A stretch of DNA of 64,000 bases from Papio anubis (GCF_008728515.1 NW_022167319.1:186001-250000); one strand, 5' to 3'; numbered from the stretch's first letter, positions 1 through 11,988 are shown. The notes: generated by a model not told the origin, from the letters alone. Made by a program: numbers and translations.

Positions 1-389
1 TTACTGGAATGAGGGCAAGGAACACCTGGCCCGCCCAGGGCGGAAAACCGCTTAAAGGCATTCTTAAGCCACAAACAATAGCATGTGTGACCTGTACCTT
101 AAGGACATGCTCCTGCTGCAGTTAACTAGCCCAACTCATTCCTTTAATTCGGCCTATCCCTTCGTTTCCCATAAGGGATACTTTTAGTTAATTTAATATC
201 TATAGAAACAATGCTAATGACTAGTTTGCTGTTAATAAATATGTGGGTAAATCTCTGCTCGGGGCTTCCAGCTCTGAAGGCTGTGAGACCCCTGATTTCC
301 CACTTCACACCTCTATATTTCTGTGTGTGTGTCTTTAATTCCTCTAATGCGGCTGGGTTAGGGTCTCCCCAACTGAGCTGGTCCCGGCA
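1..389 (+). mobile_element. ERV class II (HERV-K-like) LTR, 3' portion
   Basis: An LTR continuing from outside the window. Seen: a TAATAAAT polyadenylation signal near 233-240, a TG-rich U5-like stretch at about 312-332, and a terminal CA at 388-389. The wording of the U3/R part resembles MER9-type (HML-3) LTRs as I remember them; the subfamily is uncertain. No lysine-tRNA primer-binding site follows the CA end, so this is a solo LTR or the 3' LTR of a provirus to the left. Its target-site duplication cannot be tested because the left end is missing. Confidence 0.65.
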
Positions 390-1569
390 ACTGTCTATAC
401 GACACACAAAGTTCTGTGATGGAGGAATGTGCAAGGTGCCATGGGAGCCCAGTAGAGTTTGCAAACCTTACCTGACTTGTGCAAAGAAAAACAGAGTACA
501 CAGTAGCTTCCCAAAGAAGGGGGACCTGGATTTGGGCTAGAAGGACAAATAGGAGTTAACCAAGCAAATGAACAGATTCATGTTCCAGACATGAGTGAAG
601 ACATGAAGATGTGAAACAGGATAAAATACACGTGAGGTATAACAAGTAGTTTAGAATCACTGTAGCAAGAAATGAGAGGCCAGAGAGATTCCCAGGGCTG
701 AGATCATAAAAGGACTGGAACATAGTAGTACTCAATAAACACTTGATGAAAGAATTGGCTAGAGCTTTCATGAAGGAAAAGGTATAAGTATGTGGTTATG
801 CATGTTGGACAAATTTTGTATGTCCGTTTTGTTAGTAGAAACAGGATATAATCAGTAGTACTCTACATCAGTAGAATTATAAGAACATGATTCAGTCAGC
901 AAGAACTTGGCTCACTCAGCATGATAATTGGAGACTCAGGCGTAATAAAGAGGAAGTGGCTAGACAGTTTTTATATTCTTGTGACCACAAGAGAGAGAAG
1001 AGCTAGAGTGGTATCTGCACAGACATAGGCTAAGATCATATGGAGAAAGATAAAAGGGGCATGCACGGGGTCTGTGAGTTTGAGAACTTCCTGGATATAG
1101 CAACCATCTCTTTTCTCCTATAGGCCATCTCTTTTTTTTGTTTAACATAAATAAACCAAGTATCTGTGACTCCACCTGACCTTCTTCGTGGCATGATGTG
1201 GAAGAAACCCTGATCCAGAAGGGAACAGAACTCATATTCCTGGTAGTTGTTTTTTGAGAGTGGGCTTGGCCCTTTGCTGCAGCTGAAGAGGGAACAGGAT
1301 AGCCAGAGCGAAGAGAAAGAGGAGTCGACACGATCCATACTCTAACAACTCCATATTGAACATACTGAAACACACAGGAATCCTGGGCCAGAGTAGATTT
1401 CCAATAATTTTACAAAAACAGAGGCAATAAAGATACCATAAGTACTGGCTGTAAATTCTAAAAACTTTTCATCACACATCAAAAACAACTCAACAAGGTG
1501 AAATTTATTCCTTTTGATATCCCTAACATTAATTTCCTGTTCATAATTTTTAAAAAAAAAAAAATAAAA
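390..1569. other. No recognised feature
   Basis: AT-rich sequence with no repeat family, gene or RNA that I can name. The open frames at 960-1373 on the minus strand have no recognisable protein similarity. Confidence 0.4.
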
Positions 1570-1639
1570 GGTAAGACTATGGAGGAGGGCAATCTGCTTA
1601 ATTTTGCTGTGAACCTAAAATGGCTTTAAAAAAAATTTT
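1570..1639 (+). mobile_element. Possible L1 3'-end remnant
   Basis: The stretch around 1596-1634 (TTTTGCTGTGAACCTAAAA followed by an A-run) resembles the terminal part of many L1 3' UTRs. It lies immediately upstream of the BRCC3 retrocopy and may be the pre-existing target. It is short, so the call is weak. Confidence 0.35.
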
Positions 1640-2585
1640 GGGGGGTCCGGGCCAAGATGGCGGTGCAGGTGGTGCAGGTAGTGCAGGCGGTTCATCTCGA
1701 GTCTGACGCTTTCCTCGTTTGTCTCAACCACGCTCTGAGCACAGAGAAGGAGGAAGTGATGGGGCTGTGCATAGGGGAGTTGAACGATGATCCAAGTAGT
1801 GACTCCAAATTTGCATATACTGGAACTGAAATGCGCACAGTTGCTGAAAAGGTTGATGCCGTCAGAATTGTTCACATTCATTCTGTCATCATCTTACGAC
1901 GTTCTGGTAAGGGGAAGGACCGAGTAAAGATTTCTCCAGAGCAGCCGTCTGCAGCTTCAACAGAGCAGAGAGGTTGGCTGAACTGACAGGCCGCCCTATT
2001 AGAGTTGCAGGCTGGTATCATTCCCATCCTCATATAACTGTTTGGCCTTCACATGTTGATGTTCGCACACAAGCCATGTGCCAGATGATGGATCAAGGCT
2101 TTGTAGGACTTATTTTTTCCTGTTTCATAGAAGACAAGAACACAAAGACTGGCTGGGTACTCTACATTTGCTTCCAATCCATACAGGCCCAAAAGAGTTC
2201 AGAGTATAAGAGAATCGAAATCCCAATCCATATTGTACCTCATGTCACTATTGGGAAAGTGTGCCTTGAATCAGCAGTACAGCTGCCCAAGATCCTGTGC
2301 CAGGAGGAGCAGAATGCGTATAGGAGGATCCACAGCCTTACACATCTGGACTCCGTAACCAAGATACATAATGGCTCAGTGTTTACCAAGAATCTGTGCA
2401 GTCAGATGTCAGCAGTCAGCAGGCCTCTCCTACAGTGGCTGGAGGACAGACTGGAGCAAAACCAACAGCATTTGCAGGAATTGCAACAAGAAAAGGAAGT
2501 GCTTATGCAAGAACTTTCTTCTCTAGAATAAAGCAGGAGACAAAATGGGGAAAGATGGAAATATCCAGGGTAAAGTTACTTAAGC
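1640..2585 (+). pseudogene. BRCC3P: BRCC3 (BRCC36) processed pseudogene
   Basis: An intronless copy of the mRNA for the K63-specific JAMM deubiquitinase of the BRCA1-A and BRISC complexes. Coding-derived part is 1657-2531. It matches the 291-residue splice form: the insert containing SLHGPRDFW of the 316-residue form is absent between QAQKSSE and YKRIEIP. The zinc-site sequence YHSHPHITVWPSHVD and the upstream EEV glutamate are retained. One base is missing in AACAGAGCAGAG near 1965 (parent AACAGAGGCAGAG), which shifts the frame and stops it at 1986; downstream the correct frame is open to the native stop at 2529-2531. Several substitutions are visible (DDPSSD, MCQMMD, GWVLYIC). About 55 bases of probable 3' UTR follow, then L1 sequence begins without a poly(A) tail. 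The generic symbol only marks parentage; I cannot assign an official locus number. Confidence 0.93.
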
Positions 2586-4415
2586 TAAATCAATTTTGAA
2601 GAAGAAAAACTTGGAGGACTCATATCACCTGACTTCAAGACTTACTATAAAGCTATAGTAATCAAGATAGATGGTATTGGCAGAGGAACAGACACATAGA
2701 TCAATGGAACAGATGAGAGAACCCAGAAATAAATCCACATAAATATGCTCAACTGATTGTGAAAAAGTGCAAAAGCAATTCAATGGAGGAAGAATAGCCT
2801 TTCTGACAAATTATGCTGGAGCAATTAGACACCCATAGCGAGGAGAAAAAAGAACCTCTACTTAAACCTCACATCTTATATAAAATTTAATTTACATAAA
2901 ATATAAAAATGTATAATGGACTTAAATGTAATACATAAAACTATATAACTTGGAAAAAAGCCACAGGAGAGAAATCTTCAGGATCTTGGGCTAGGTGACA
3001 AGTTCTTGGACTTTGCCCTAAAAGCACATCCATACAAGACAAAAACTGATATCCTGGACTTCTTCAAAATTTAAAAACTTGTGATTTAAGAAAAGGAAAA
3101 GATAAGCTACAGATTGAGATGAATTTGCAAACCATATATCTGATCAATTTGGAATATATATAGTGTGCTAAAAACTCAACTGTAGTCAGGCTTGGTAGCT
3201 CATGCTTGTAATTTCACCACTTTGGGAGGCATGCTTGAGGTTAAGGGTTCCAGACCAGCCTGGGCAACACGGTGAGACTGTGTCTCTACAAAAAAATTTT
3301 CTTAAAAATTAGCTGGGCACCATGACACACACCAGTAGTCCCAGCTACTAGGGAGGCAGGAGGAACACTTGAGCCCAGGAGTTTGAGGCTGCAGTGAGCT
3401 ATGATCACACCACCACACTCCAACCTGTGTAACAGTGAAGTCTTGTCTCAAAAAAAAAAAAAAAAAGGCCACAAAAGCTCAACAATAAAACAAACAGTCC
3501 AGTTAGAAAATGGGCAAAAGACATGAACAGATGTTTCACTGAAGAGGACATCTATAGATGGCAATTTAGCATATATAAAAAGCTGTTAAAATCCATAAGT
3601 CATGAGGGAATGCAAATTGAAACCACAGTGAGGCTGTGACTTACTTATCTGAATGGCTAAAGAAAAAATAGTGAAAATACCAAATACTGATGAGGATACA
3701 AAATGGGTATTTTATACATTGCTGACAGGAATGTAAAATGTTACAATCACTCTGGAAAACAGTTTATAAATTTCTTATCAAGTTAAACATAATTTTTTAA
3801 TCAAGTTAAACATAAGACCCAGCAGTTGTGCTCCTGGACATTCATTCCAGAGAAATGAAAACCTATTATATTTGTACCCAAATATTCATAGAAGTTTTAT
3901 TTGTAATAACCCCAAACTGGAAACAACCCAGATGTCCTACAACAGGTACATGGTTAAACAAACCATCCATAACTTGGAATACTACTCTGGAATGAAAAGG
4001 AACTGTTGATACAAGAACTTGGTTGTACCTCAGGGGTATTATGGTGAACAAAAAAAGCCAGACTCAAATGGTCACATACTGTATGACTGCATTTATATAA
4101 CATTCTTGAGGTGACAAAGTTATTGAAATGAATAACAGATTAATGGTTGCCAGGGACAGGGACTGGAGGGGGTGTGGGATATGTATGACTACAAAGGGAT
4201 GACGTAAGGAGTTCCTTTGTGCTGATGGAACAGTTCTATGTGATTATGATGATTATGATGTTGATTCTAACATTTGATTATGACGTTAAGCATATGAATC
4301 TATACCTGTGCTGAAGTTGTATGGACCTACATACACACAAATGAATGCATGTAAAATCTGGTGATACTGAATAAAGTCTGTAGTCTAGATAGCAAAAAAA
4401 AAAAAAAAAAAAAAA
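2586..4415 (+). mobile_element. L1 3' segment (ORF2 end and 3' UTR), interrupted by an Alu
   Basis: From about 2586 the sequence follows L1 ORF2 (AACTTGGAGGACTCATAT onward), is broken by an Alu at 3186-3466, then continues through the ORF2 end and a 3' UTR of L1MA/L1PB type. It stops just after AATAAAGTCTGTAG (4371-4384) in a 22-base A-run (4394-4415), earlier than the usual end of this 3' UTR, as if an internal polyadenylation signal had been used. Reading frames are degraded. Confidence 0.85.
3186..3466 (+). mobile_element. AluJ-like element
   Basis: Full dimeric Alu with many substitutions and a 17-base A tail, inserted in the L1. A diverged duplication (AAAACTCAAC before, AAAAGCTCAACA after) marks the target site. 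Confidence 0.9.
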
Positions 4416-6336
4416 TTCTTTAAGTGAATCTGGTCCATTAGTAGAGGAGCTGTGGCAGCTCAAGGCAGACAGCCTGACGCCCAGATTCCTAATTCCTTGG
4501 CCCTAAATAGTGACTCTATCCCCTGATGCCCCTGGACTACCAACCTGCCCCTGGCTCCTCCAGGTACCTAAGGTCCCCTATGATTGGGCTTCTATCATTG
4601 CAATGAACTGATACTCAAGCTCACTCAGGTGAAGGATGAGCAGGGCACACATATGAATACAGAAGAAACAACAGGATAAGGAACCAGAGAAGGGCTAAGT
4701 TACACAGAGGCAAAAAACCGCAGCAAAGTGTTGGTTCCAAGGTAGGCCCTGAAAGCCCATAAGTAAGAATTGGTGGCTTTTCTGGTACACCACTGCTAAT
4801 GGGGTCACAACTGTCAATGTGTCTACACCACTTCTCTGGTTTATCTTTTCCATACTTGTTATGGAAATTCCCAAAACAGGACACCTAAATTGCTCAGTTA
4901 AACATTGCTATTTCTGTTTAGACTGCTCTTTTGAAACCAGGCCACATCAAAAGGCCGTTACAAGCCTGTGAGTGAACCATTCTCAGGTCAGGGCCTCCCC
5001 TTGTCCAATCAGCTTGGCTGGATCATTTGGTTTCTTAGCAGGGGCCCTGAGTCAACAGAGAGAGTGAGGGGTACAGTTACCCTTTGAAGGGACCATGAGT
5101 ATGGCAAGCACTGTGAATTCATTTATGATACACTGATGGTGGCAAAGCCTTAGAAGTTTCAGGAGTAGGGAAGGGAAAAAGTGACATCTGGGTGACAATA
5201 GAGACTCAGCAATACATTTTTAAAAAAACTATGGGTGCAATGACACACCTAGAAATTTCTAAAAAACCCATTCTCAGCACTCAGTTTTCCTTCCCCATCC
5301 ATTCCAATCCATAATTTTGAAAAACATGTCCCACTCCCCAACATTCTAGGGATTAAGGTATTTTAATTGAACAAATGTTATGTTAAAAGACATCGTGGCA
5401 AGAATGTGAAGGTCCATCCCCAGACTAGATGAACTTTTTCCTTAGCTTATGGCTATGTCCACACCCTTACGACAGCCCTAATTATGGTTCTTGAACTTCT
5501 ATTATTATAACACAACGATTTAGAAAAACAGTCTGCTCTATACAGCTAATGTCACACTATGGAAATGAATCATTCTGACCAAAAGCCTTGCTTCTGGCAG
5601 TGCCAATCCCTTCCTAAAGCAACTGCAAGCAGCCTGCCTCCCAGTCAGGAAGCATCTGGTAGCTGGGGCTCTAGAAGCATCCCTGGGAAGTCAGTCAGAA
5701 CTAGGGAGACCACTAACATTTGTTAGGGGACGCTGGAATTGTTGAGCTCTGACACACGAACAAGTAGGCCAGGAAAAGTAACTAATCTTAGGAGCCTCAT
5801 GTTAAGAAAAATTAAAGTGATTAGATCAATCCCTAAATGATTATAAAAGCAGAATCAAAAATATTCTATGATAATTGTAGCAAGTTGAACGTATTACAGG
5901 TATGCATTACATTTTCCTGAAAAGTGTATTTGAATTAGAATGCAAAGAACTAGAACAAAAGAAGCCCTGGTTAGTTAGGTAGCTATGGTAGAAAATACAC
6001 ATACACACACCCTTCCTTTTTGTTTTTAGAAAATAAGAATGTGGATCTGTTCCAGTAGCCAGGGAGGGTGGAGTAGATATTTAAGAGGAAAGTATTTTGC
6101 TCTCCTAGTCCTTTTTATTACCAGAAAAAGGACAGGAGATGAAATCAACACTAAGTTTAATCCTGACTTCTGTTTCACTCTTCATAGTATTTTGGAGATA
6201 TAAGTATTCCAAAGTGATCATTATATGAAATGCCATATATGTTCCTGAATTAAAAAAACAACTTGGTAGAAAGAACCAAAAATTGCAGGTATTTCCTTAT
6301 TCCTCCAAATGTTTTCTGATTTCCATGTTTGCTTGT
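4416..6336. other. No recognised feature
   Basis: 1.9 kb of mostly unique-looking sequence between an L1 and an Alu. I see no repeat family, exon or RNA I can support; a short CA-rich run lies at 5998-6010. Confidence 0.4.
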
Positions 6337-6700
6337 GTGTTTTTGAGAAAGAGTCTTCTCTGTCCCCCAGGCTGGAGTGCAGTGGCATGATCTCAGCTCA
6401 CTGCAACCTCTGCCTCCCAGGTTCAAGCAATTCTCCTGCCTCAGCCTTCGAGTAGCTGGGATTACAGGCACCCACCACCACACTTGCCACCAGCCTGGCC
6501 AACATGGTGAAACCCCATCTCTACTAAAAATACAAAGAAATACAATTTTTCACCGCTTCTGGCTGAATTTTTTTGTATTTTTAGTAGATAGGGTTTCACC
6601 ATGTTGGCCAGGCTGGTCTTGAACTCCTGACCACAGTTGATCCGCCCGCCGTGGCCTCCCAAAGTGCTGGGATTACAAGTGTGAGCTACTGCACCCAGCC
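6337..6700 (-). mobile_element. Alu with internal inverted duplication
   Basis: Antisense Alu, about 60 bp longer than normal. At 6490-6536 it contains a sense-strand piece of the Alu left-arm/middle region (CCAGCCTGGCCAACATGG onward) whose antisense partner follows at 6572-6616, making a near-perfect inverted repeat with a 35-base spacer. See findings. Confidence 0.9.
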
Positions 6701-6913
6701 TCAATGTTGTCTTTTTAAGTAAGTAAACTGTCTGTTCTTTTGAATAATTATGAAAAATAGAAAGGCAGAGTTAATAATTACAGAACTTTTAATCGCTAGG
6801 AAGTATGTAAGTCACTACAAATGATTTTCATTTCTAAACAATTTTCAACTAACTTCCTAATCCCTTAAATTACCCTTCCCTACTGAAGATCTGTAAATGA
6901 CAGAACATGAATC

Positions 6914-7212
6914 TTTTTTTTTTTTTTTGAGACGGAGTCTCGCTCTGTCTCCCAGGCTGGAGTGCAGTGGCCGGATCTCAGCTCACTGCAAGCTCCGCCT
7001 CCTGGGTCCACGCCATTCTCCTGCCTCAGCCTCCCGAGTAGCTGGGACTACAGGCGCCCGCCACCTCACCCGGCTAGTTTTTTTTGTATTTTTTAGTAGA
7101 GACGGGGTTTCACCGTGTTAGCCAGGATGGTCTCGATCTCCTGACCTCATGATCCACCCGTCTCGGCCTCCCAAAGTGCTGGGATTACAGGCTTGAGCCA
7201 CCGCGCCCGGCC
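6914..7212 (-). mobile_element. AluYR-like (Old World monkey) insertion
   Basis: Well-preserved full-length Alu with a T-run at its left end. Variants CCGGATCTCAGCTCACTGC, CTAGTTTTTTTTGTATTTTTTAG-type middle, and CTTGAGCCACCGCGCCCGG differ from human AluY and match what I know of macaque/baboon AluYR families. A perfect target-site duplication (CAGAACATGAATCT) flanks it at 6901-6914 and 7213-7226, so it is a recent insertion. Confidence 0.92.
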
Positions 7213-7226
7213 CAGAACATGAATCT

Positions 7227-8269
7227 TTAAAAGAGAATAAAGAATTCACTATGTAAAAAAAAAAAAAAAAACAAGACTGTCAGGTGATTAATCACTTCTA
7301 ATGACAAAAAATGTTTTAGGGTATTGAATTTGAACAAAGTAGTGTATATTCCCAAACACTATTGGAATTAAGGGGACAATTAGAATCCTATAGAGTTCAA
7401 GTTTTCCGTCACATGAGTTAAGTAGCCTGTCTAAGTCAGTTGATCTCTGCACGAGACCTCTGATTAGATCATGAGATACTGAAGTCTAGAATAACAACGT
7501 CTCTTTTTAGAAATCCTTACACTAGGTAGTACTAAAGGAATGTTATTAAAATGAAATAAAAACATGAATCAGCATAATATTTACCCTTTTAAAAACAGAT
7601 TAAGTAACCTCTTGTATGGATAACATACTTTCCACTATGCTAATGCAATTTTTCACATCATAGCCAGAAAGGAGTGGGCTTTACGTAGACTGTTAAAAAA
7701 GATAATAACATAAACATAAACTTTTGGTAGAAAAAGCCTCAATAACTTGAACAGAAAAGACAAGAATAAAGATTGTTGCCCTGTTGCATGATAGTAATAT
7801 GCTAAATAAAGTTCTTAAATTTTTCTTCTAACAACACGCAAACCTATTTGTCAGTTCAAAATGCTGCTTCTTTGAAAACACTATAGTAAATCCTTTAGGC
7901 TGAATCTTAGGATTTCAAGAGCCTGGCATTAAGCATCAACACAAAATTATTTTAAGTTGGTAATTATCACTGTAAACAAGGAGTCCTGAGAGCACAGTTC
8001 TGAAACCCACATTTCCATAGTAAACGTTTTCATTTTTATGAACTGTTTAAATCACATTCCTCTTCTATACTTTTCCTATTCATTTTCAAATCAAATTCCA
8101 ATTCAACACGTATTTACCAAGTCCCTCTTACGAGCGAGGTTCTGCGTTAAGCTGGGGGTGGGGGACGGTGAAACAAGGAGGATGAGAGCAGAGCCTGTTC
8201 TCTGCTTGCTATGTCCAGTCATCTCTTCCTGATCCAGGTCAAAAGGAGGTCAAAGAGCTATGTCCATTT
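7227..8269. other. No recognised feature
   Basis: AT-rich; an 18-base A-run at about 7255-7272 looks like an old retroposon tail or a simple repeat. Nothing else recognised. Confidence 0.4.
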
Positions 8270-8450
8270 TAATCCTAATAGCCCTATCGCTGTGCATTAT
8301 TACCTCAGTTTTATAGATGAAAAAACTCAGGTTGAGTGAGTCAAAATAGCTTGGTCAAGATGACATGACTAGTTAAGTGGTGGAGCCAGGATTTGACCAA
8401 AGAATGTTTAGCCCTGACTTTCATTCTCTCTCCACTACACTGTATCTTCC
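8270..8450 (-). mobile_element. MIR fragment
   Basis: Antisense MIR pattern: TTTTATAGATGAAAAAACTCAG, then a diverged GTGGAGCCAGGATTTGACC and CTCTCTCCACTACACTGTAT. Confidence 0.7.
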
Positions 8451-9129
8451 TTGTTCAAACCTCAGCTCAAATGTTACCTTCTCAGAGCGGCTGTGTTTTT
8501 AAATCAGTAGTTTTATTTTCTTCACATTTTAAAAGAGATTAGATCCATTAAAAAATTCTAGAAATCAGACTTTTCCAGTTGAAAACAAACAAGAGACTCT
8601 TGGGGATTTTTTTTTTAATACTTTTGTCACTTAGGTAAAAGTCTTTAAAAAGAGGAGAAATAAAGGAAAGGAAGTAACACATAAGCAGAGAAAAATAAAG
8701 ACGTTACAAAGAAGAGCAGTATTACACTTTCTCCTTTGTTGCTTCACTAAAGGCAAAGAGGAGTGGGGTCAATTCTAAAGGTCAAGGGTGTACACCTGGC
8801 CACATCATGCCCACTGGAGTCATCAAAGGCTTACAACTGAGGCTCTATAGAAGATTCCCACAAGGATACCCATGCCATAGGCACACGGGTGAAGGAAACA
8901 CTCAGAGCTAGAAATGTCAGCCTAAGGGATATGGGCTTTCTTAAGAAAAGAATGAATTAGTATTTGTGTTATGTACAAATGCTTCTTAAATATCTTTATA
9001 GAAGACTCTGTGATACAAGTTTTACCTTGATACTAAAAATTTGGAAGCTTTCAAAGAGGAGAAATAGGTCACATGACACAAAATTATTTACTGGGGGATA
9101 TATGGAACACTGCGCTAAAATGGGTCCTG
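8451..9129. other. No recognised feature
   Basis: AT-rich single-copy-looking DNA; no family recognised. Confidence 0.35.
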
Positions 9130-9436
9130 GGGCCAGGAGCAACAGCTCACTCTTGTAATGCCAGCACTCTGGGAGGCCAGGGTGGGAGGATTGCGTGAGC
9201 CCAGGAGTTCGAGACCAGCCTGGGCAACATATAGCAAAACATTGTTTCTACAAAATAAAAAGTTAGTTGCACGTGATGACACACACCTGTAGTTCCAGCT
9301 ACTCAGGAGGCTGAGGTGGGAGGACTGCCTGAGGACAGGAGGTCAAGACTAAAGTGAGCCATGATCACACCACTGCACTCCAGCCTGGGCAACAGAGCAG
9401 ATCCTGTCCCAGAAATTAAAAAAAATTAAAAATAAG
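9130..9436 (+). mobile_element. Alu (old, AluJ-like)
   Basis: Diverged sense Alu, with an A-rich tail mixed with T (AAATTAAAAAAAATTAAAAATAA). Immediately followed by a second Alu in the same orientation. Confidence 0.88.
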
Positions 9437-9734
9437 GGCCAGCCATGGTGGCTCACACCTGTAATCCCAACACTTTGGGAGGCCGAAGCAAGTGGATCAC
9501 TTGGGGTCAGGAGTTCAAGACCAGCCTGGCCTACATGGTGAAATCTCGTCTCTGCTAAAAATATAAAAATTAGCCAAGCATGGTGACAGGTTCCTATAAC
9601 CCCAGCTACTCGGGAGGCTGAGGCAGGAGAATCGCTGGAACCCAGGAGGCAGAGGTTGCAGTGAGACAAGATCACGCCACTGCACTCCGGTCTGGACGAC
9701 AGAACCAGGCTGTGTCTCGAAAAAAAAAAAAAAA
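9437..9734 (+). mobile_element. AluS-like element
   Basis: Full-length sense Alu inserted at or in the tail of the preceding Alu, with its own A-run. Confidence 0.9.
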
Positions 9735-10689
9735 GTTTTACACTATGACGTTTCCTGGTTTCAACTTTATGTTATCCTTGGCTGATTGAGGAAACCAGCA
9801 TACTTGTATGGCCAGCATTCGTGATGCCCCTCACTCACTCTCCTCAATCCCTACCCCACATTCCCAAACAGCTTTATTTCAGTCTGCTGAGATGACCTGT
9901 CCACCAAGAGCCCATTCTTTGGGCTCCCGCAATACCTGACAATAGCAGCATAAACACTAAGACGGAAGCTTTCTAATTCTGGGTGAGGCCTCTGATTATC
10001 TCTCATTTCCATGGCCATGTATTTGTGAATTCTTAACTTCTACATAGTATTTCTATAGCAAAAAGTTCCCTTACTTTATTGAACTTTACTAAATTATCTA
10101 GGGTGGGGAAAAAAAAACCCATAAGGGGTTGAAAGAATTATGGATGAGGTGAATGCTTTTGTTGCACAGTATCCACCAGGACTCAAAAGACAGGGAAGGA
10201 GTAAAAAAAAAAAGAGAAGCTTATTTTTGTAATCTTTCCGGTGAGTTTTCATTCTAAGCCACTTGTAAACATATGTAGCTGATGTCTGTAAATAATGAAT
10301 TCTTGGAAACCACATTTTAATGTGGAGGGCTGTAAAGCAATTCATATTTCCCCAGAAGAGCTAAGTTATAATTGGGGTTTGCATTTCTGAAGCGTATGCA
10401 GCATATTAGTTGTAGACATGATCAAATACATTCTATAAAGCAAATATGTGAACTCTAAAGCAAATTTCAAATATCAAAATTCTGCTGCTGGTGCCAGTCC
10501 CCAGTCCCAGGCTTTAAAACAACAAAATTAATAATACAAGAACTCTACTATAAAGTACATAGAAAGGCATACTCTGACATAACACACATTTGATTAGAAA
10601 TGTCTGTGTTTACATTAAACATATAAATATGAGTGAAATAATAAAATGGTTGTGATTTGCCTTAAAATCTTTCAGAAGAAGAAAATGTT
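9735..10689. other. No recognised feature
   Basis: Mostly AT-rich sequence without a recognisable repeat or exon. Confidence 0.35.
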
Positions 10690-10830
10690 GGGAAAAAGAA
10701 GAAAAGAAGCAAATGTGCAGAAGGCTGTTATTTGTTGAAGCTGCATGCTTGGGGGGATTTGTTTTACTCTTCTTACTTTGTGAATGTTCTGAAAACTTTT
10801 CAAAATAAAAAGTTTAAAAAGCTAAGCTAA
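10690..10830 (+). mobile_element. Possible L1M 3' end
   Basis: The stretch ending TTTTCAAAATAAAAAGTTT at about 10797-10815 resembles the 3' terminus shared by many L1M elements. Short and diverged. Confidence 0.4.
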
Positions 10831-11285
10831 AAAGTATAAATAATACTTAATAACTAACAAATAATATTTAACAATTTCTCTTTCTTAAAACTTAAAACTC
10901 TCTTGGGAAAGATGAGATAAATCAGTAACAACTGCCTATGGGAGGAGGCATTAAAGCAAGATTTCCACAGCAAGCAGTTGTCAATAGCATAACTAAATTT
11001 AGAACCTTACATTATCTTCTACATGGCGTGTACATGCATCATTAAACCAAAGTGTAAAAGTGAAACTGCAGAGAATGAAGATAAACCTTCATTATACCAC
11101 ATAGAAAAATTAACTCCAAATGAACCAAAGACCGAAATGCCAAGAGCTAAAACTGTAAGACTCTTAGAAGAAAATACAGGAGGAAAACTTCATGATACTG
11201 AATTTGGCATTGATTTCTTGGAGCTGACACCAGGAGCACAGGCAATAAAAGAAAAAAGTAAATAAATTTAAAACGTCTCTGCATC

Positions 11286-11557
11286 AGCTGGGTGTGGTGG
11301 CTTATGCCTGTAATCCCAGCAGTTTGGGAGGCTGAGGTGGGCGGATCACAAGGTCTGGAGAGCAACACCATCCTGGCTAACACAGTGAAACCCTGTGCCC
11401 ACTAAAAAAAACCAAAAAATTAGCCAGGCGTGGTGGCACACACCTGTAGTCCCAGCTACTCAGGAGGCGGAGGCAGAGGTTGCAGTGAGTCGAGATCACA
11501 CCACTGCACTCCAACCTAGGCGACAGAGTGAGACTCTGTATCAAAAAAAAAAAAAGA
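11286..11557 (+). mobile_element. Alu with internal deletion
   Basis: Sense Alu inserted in the L1; about 35 bases are missing in the right arm, where CTCAGGAGGCGG joins AGGCAGAGGTTGCAG. The duplicated target CTCTGCATCA precedes it and a diverged copy CTCTGTGCATCA follows the next Alu, so the two Alus form one block in the L1. Confidence 0.88.
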
Positions 11558-11866
11558 AGGCCAGGTGCAGTGGCTCACATCTATAATCCCAGCACCTTGG
11601 GAGGCCGAGGTGGGTGGATCACGAGGTCAAGAGATCAAGACCATCCTGGCCAACATGGTGAAACCCCATCTCTACTAAGTAAAAAATCAGCAGGGCGTGG
11701 TGGCGCACGCCTGTAGTCACAGATACTTGGGAGGCTGAGGCAGGAGAATCACTTGAACCCAGGAGGCAGAGGTTGCAGTGAGCCAAGATCGTGCCAGTGC
11801 ACTCGAGCCTGGTGATGGTGTGAGACTCTGTCTCCAAAAAAGCAAAAAACAAACAAAAAAAAAACC
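11558..11866 (+). mobile_element. AluS-like element
   Basis: Full-length sense Alu directly abutting the tail of the previous one; tail AAAAAAGCAAAAAACAAAC. Confidence 0.9.
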
Positions 11867-11988
11867 CTCTGTGCATCAAAGGGCACAATCAACAGAGTGA
11901 AAAGGAAACCCAATGAAAGGAAATATTTGCAAATTATATATCTGATAAAAGATTCATACCCAGAATATATAAAGAATTCTACAATTCA

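Noticed and set aside
144..540. Open frames on both strands at the left end
   Set aside because: They cover an ERV LTR and its flank; LTRs of this type do not code for protein.
1974..2531. 185-codon frame as a functional JAMM protein
   Set aside because: It is the frame-shifted 3' part of the BRCC3 retrocopy; without the N-terminal catalytic glutamate and with no visible promoter it is not a gene.
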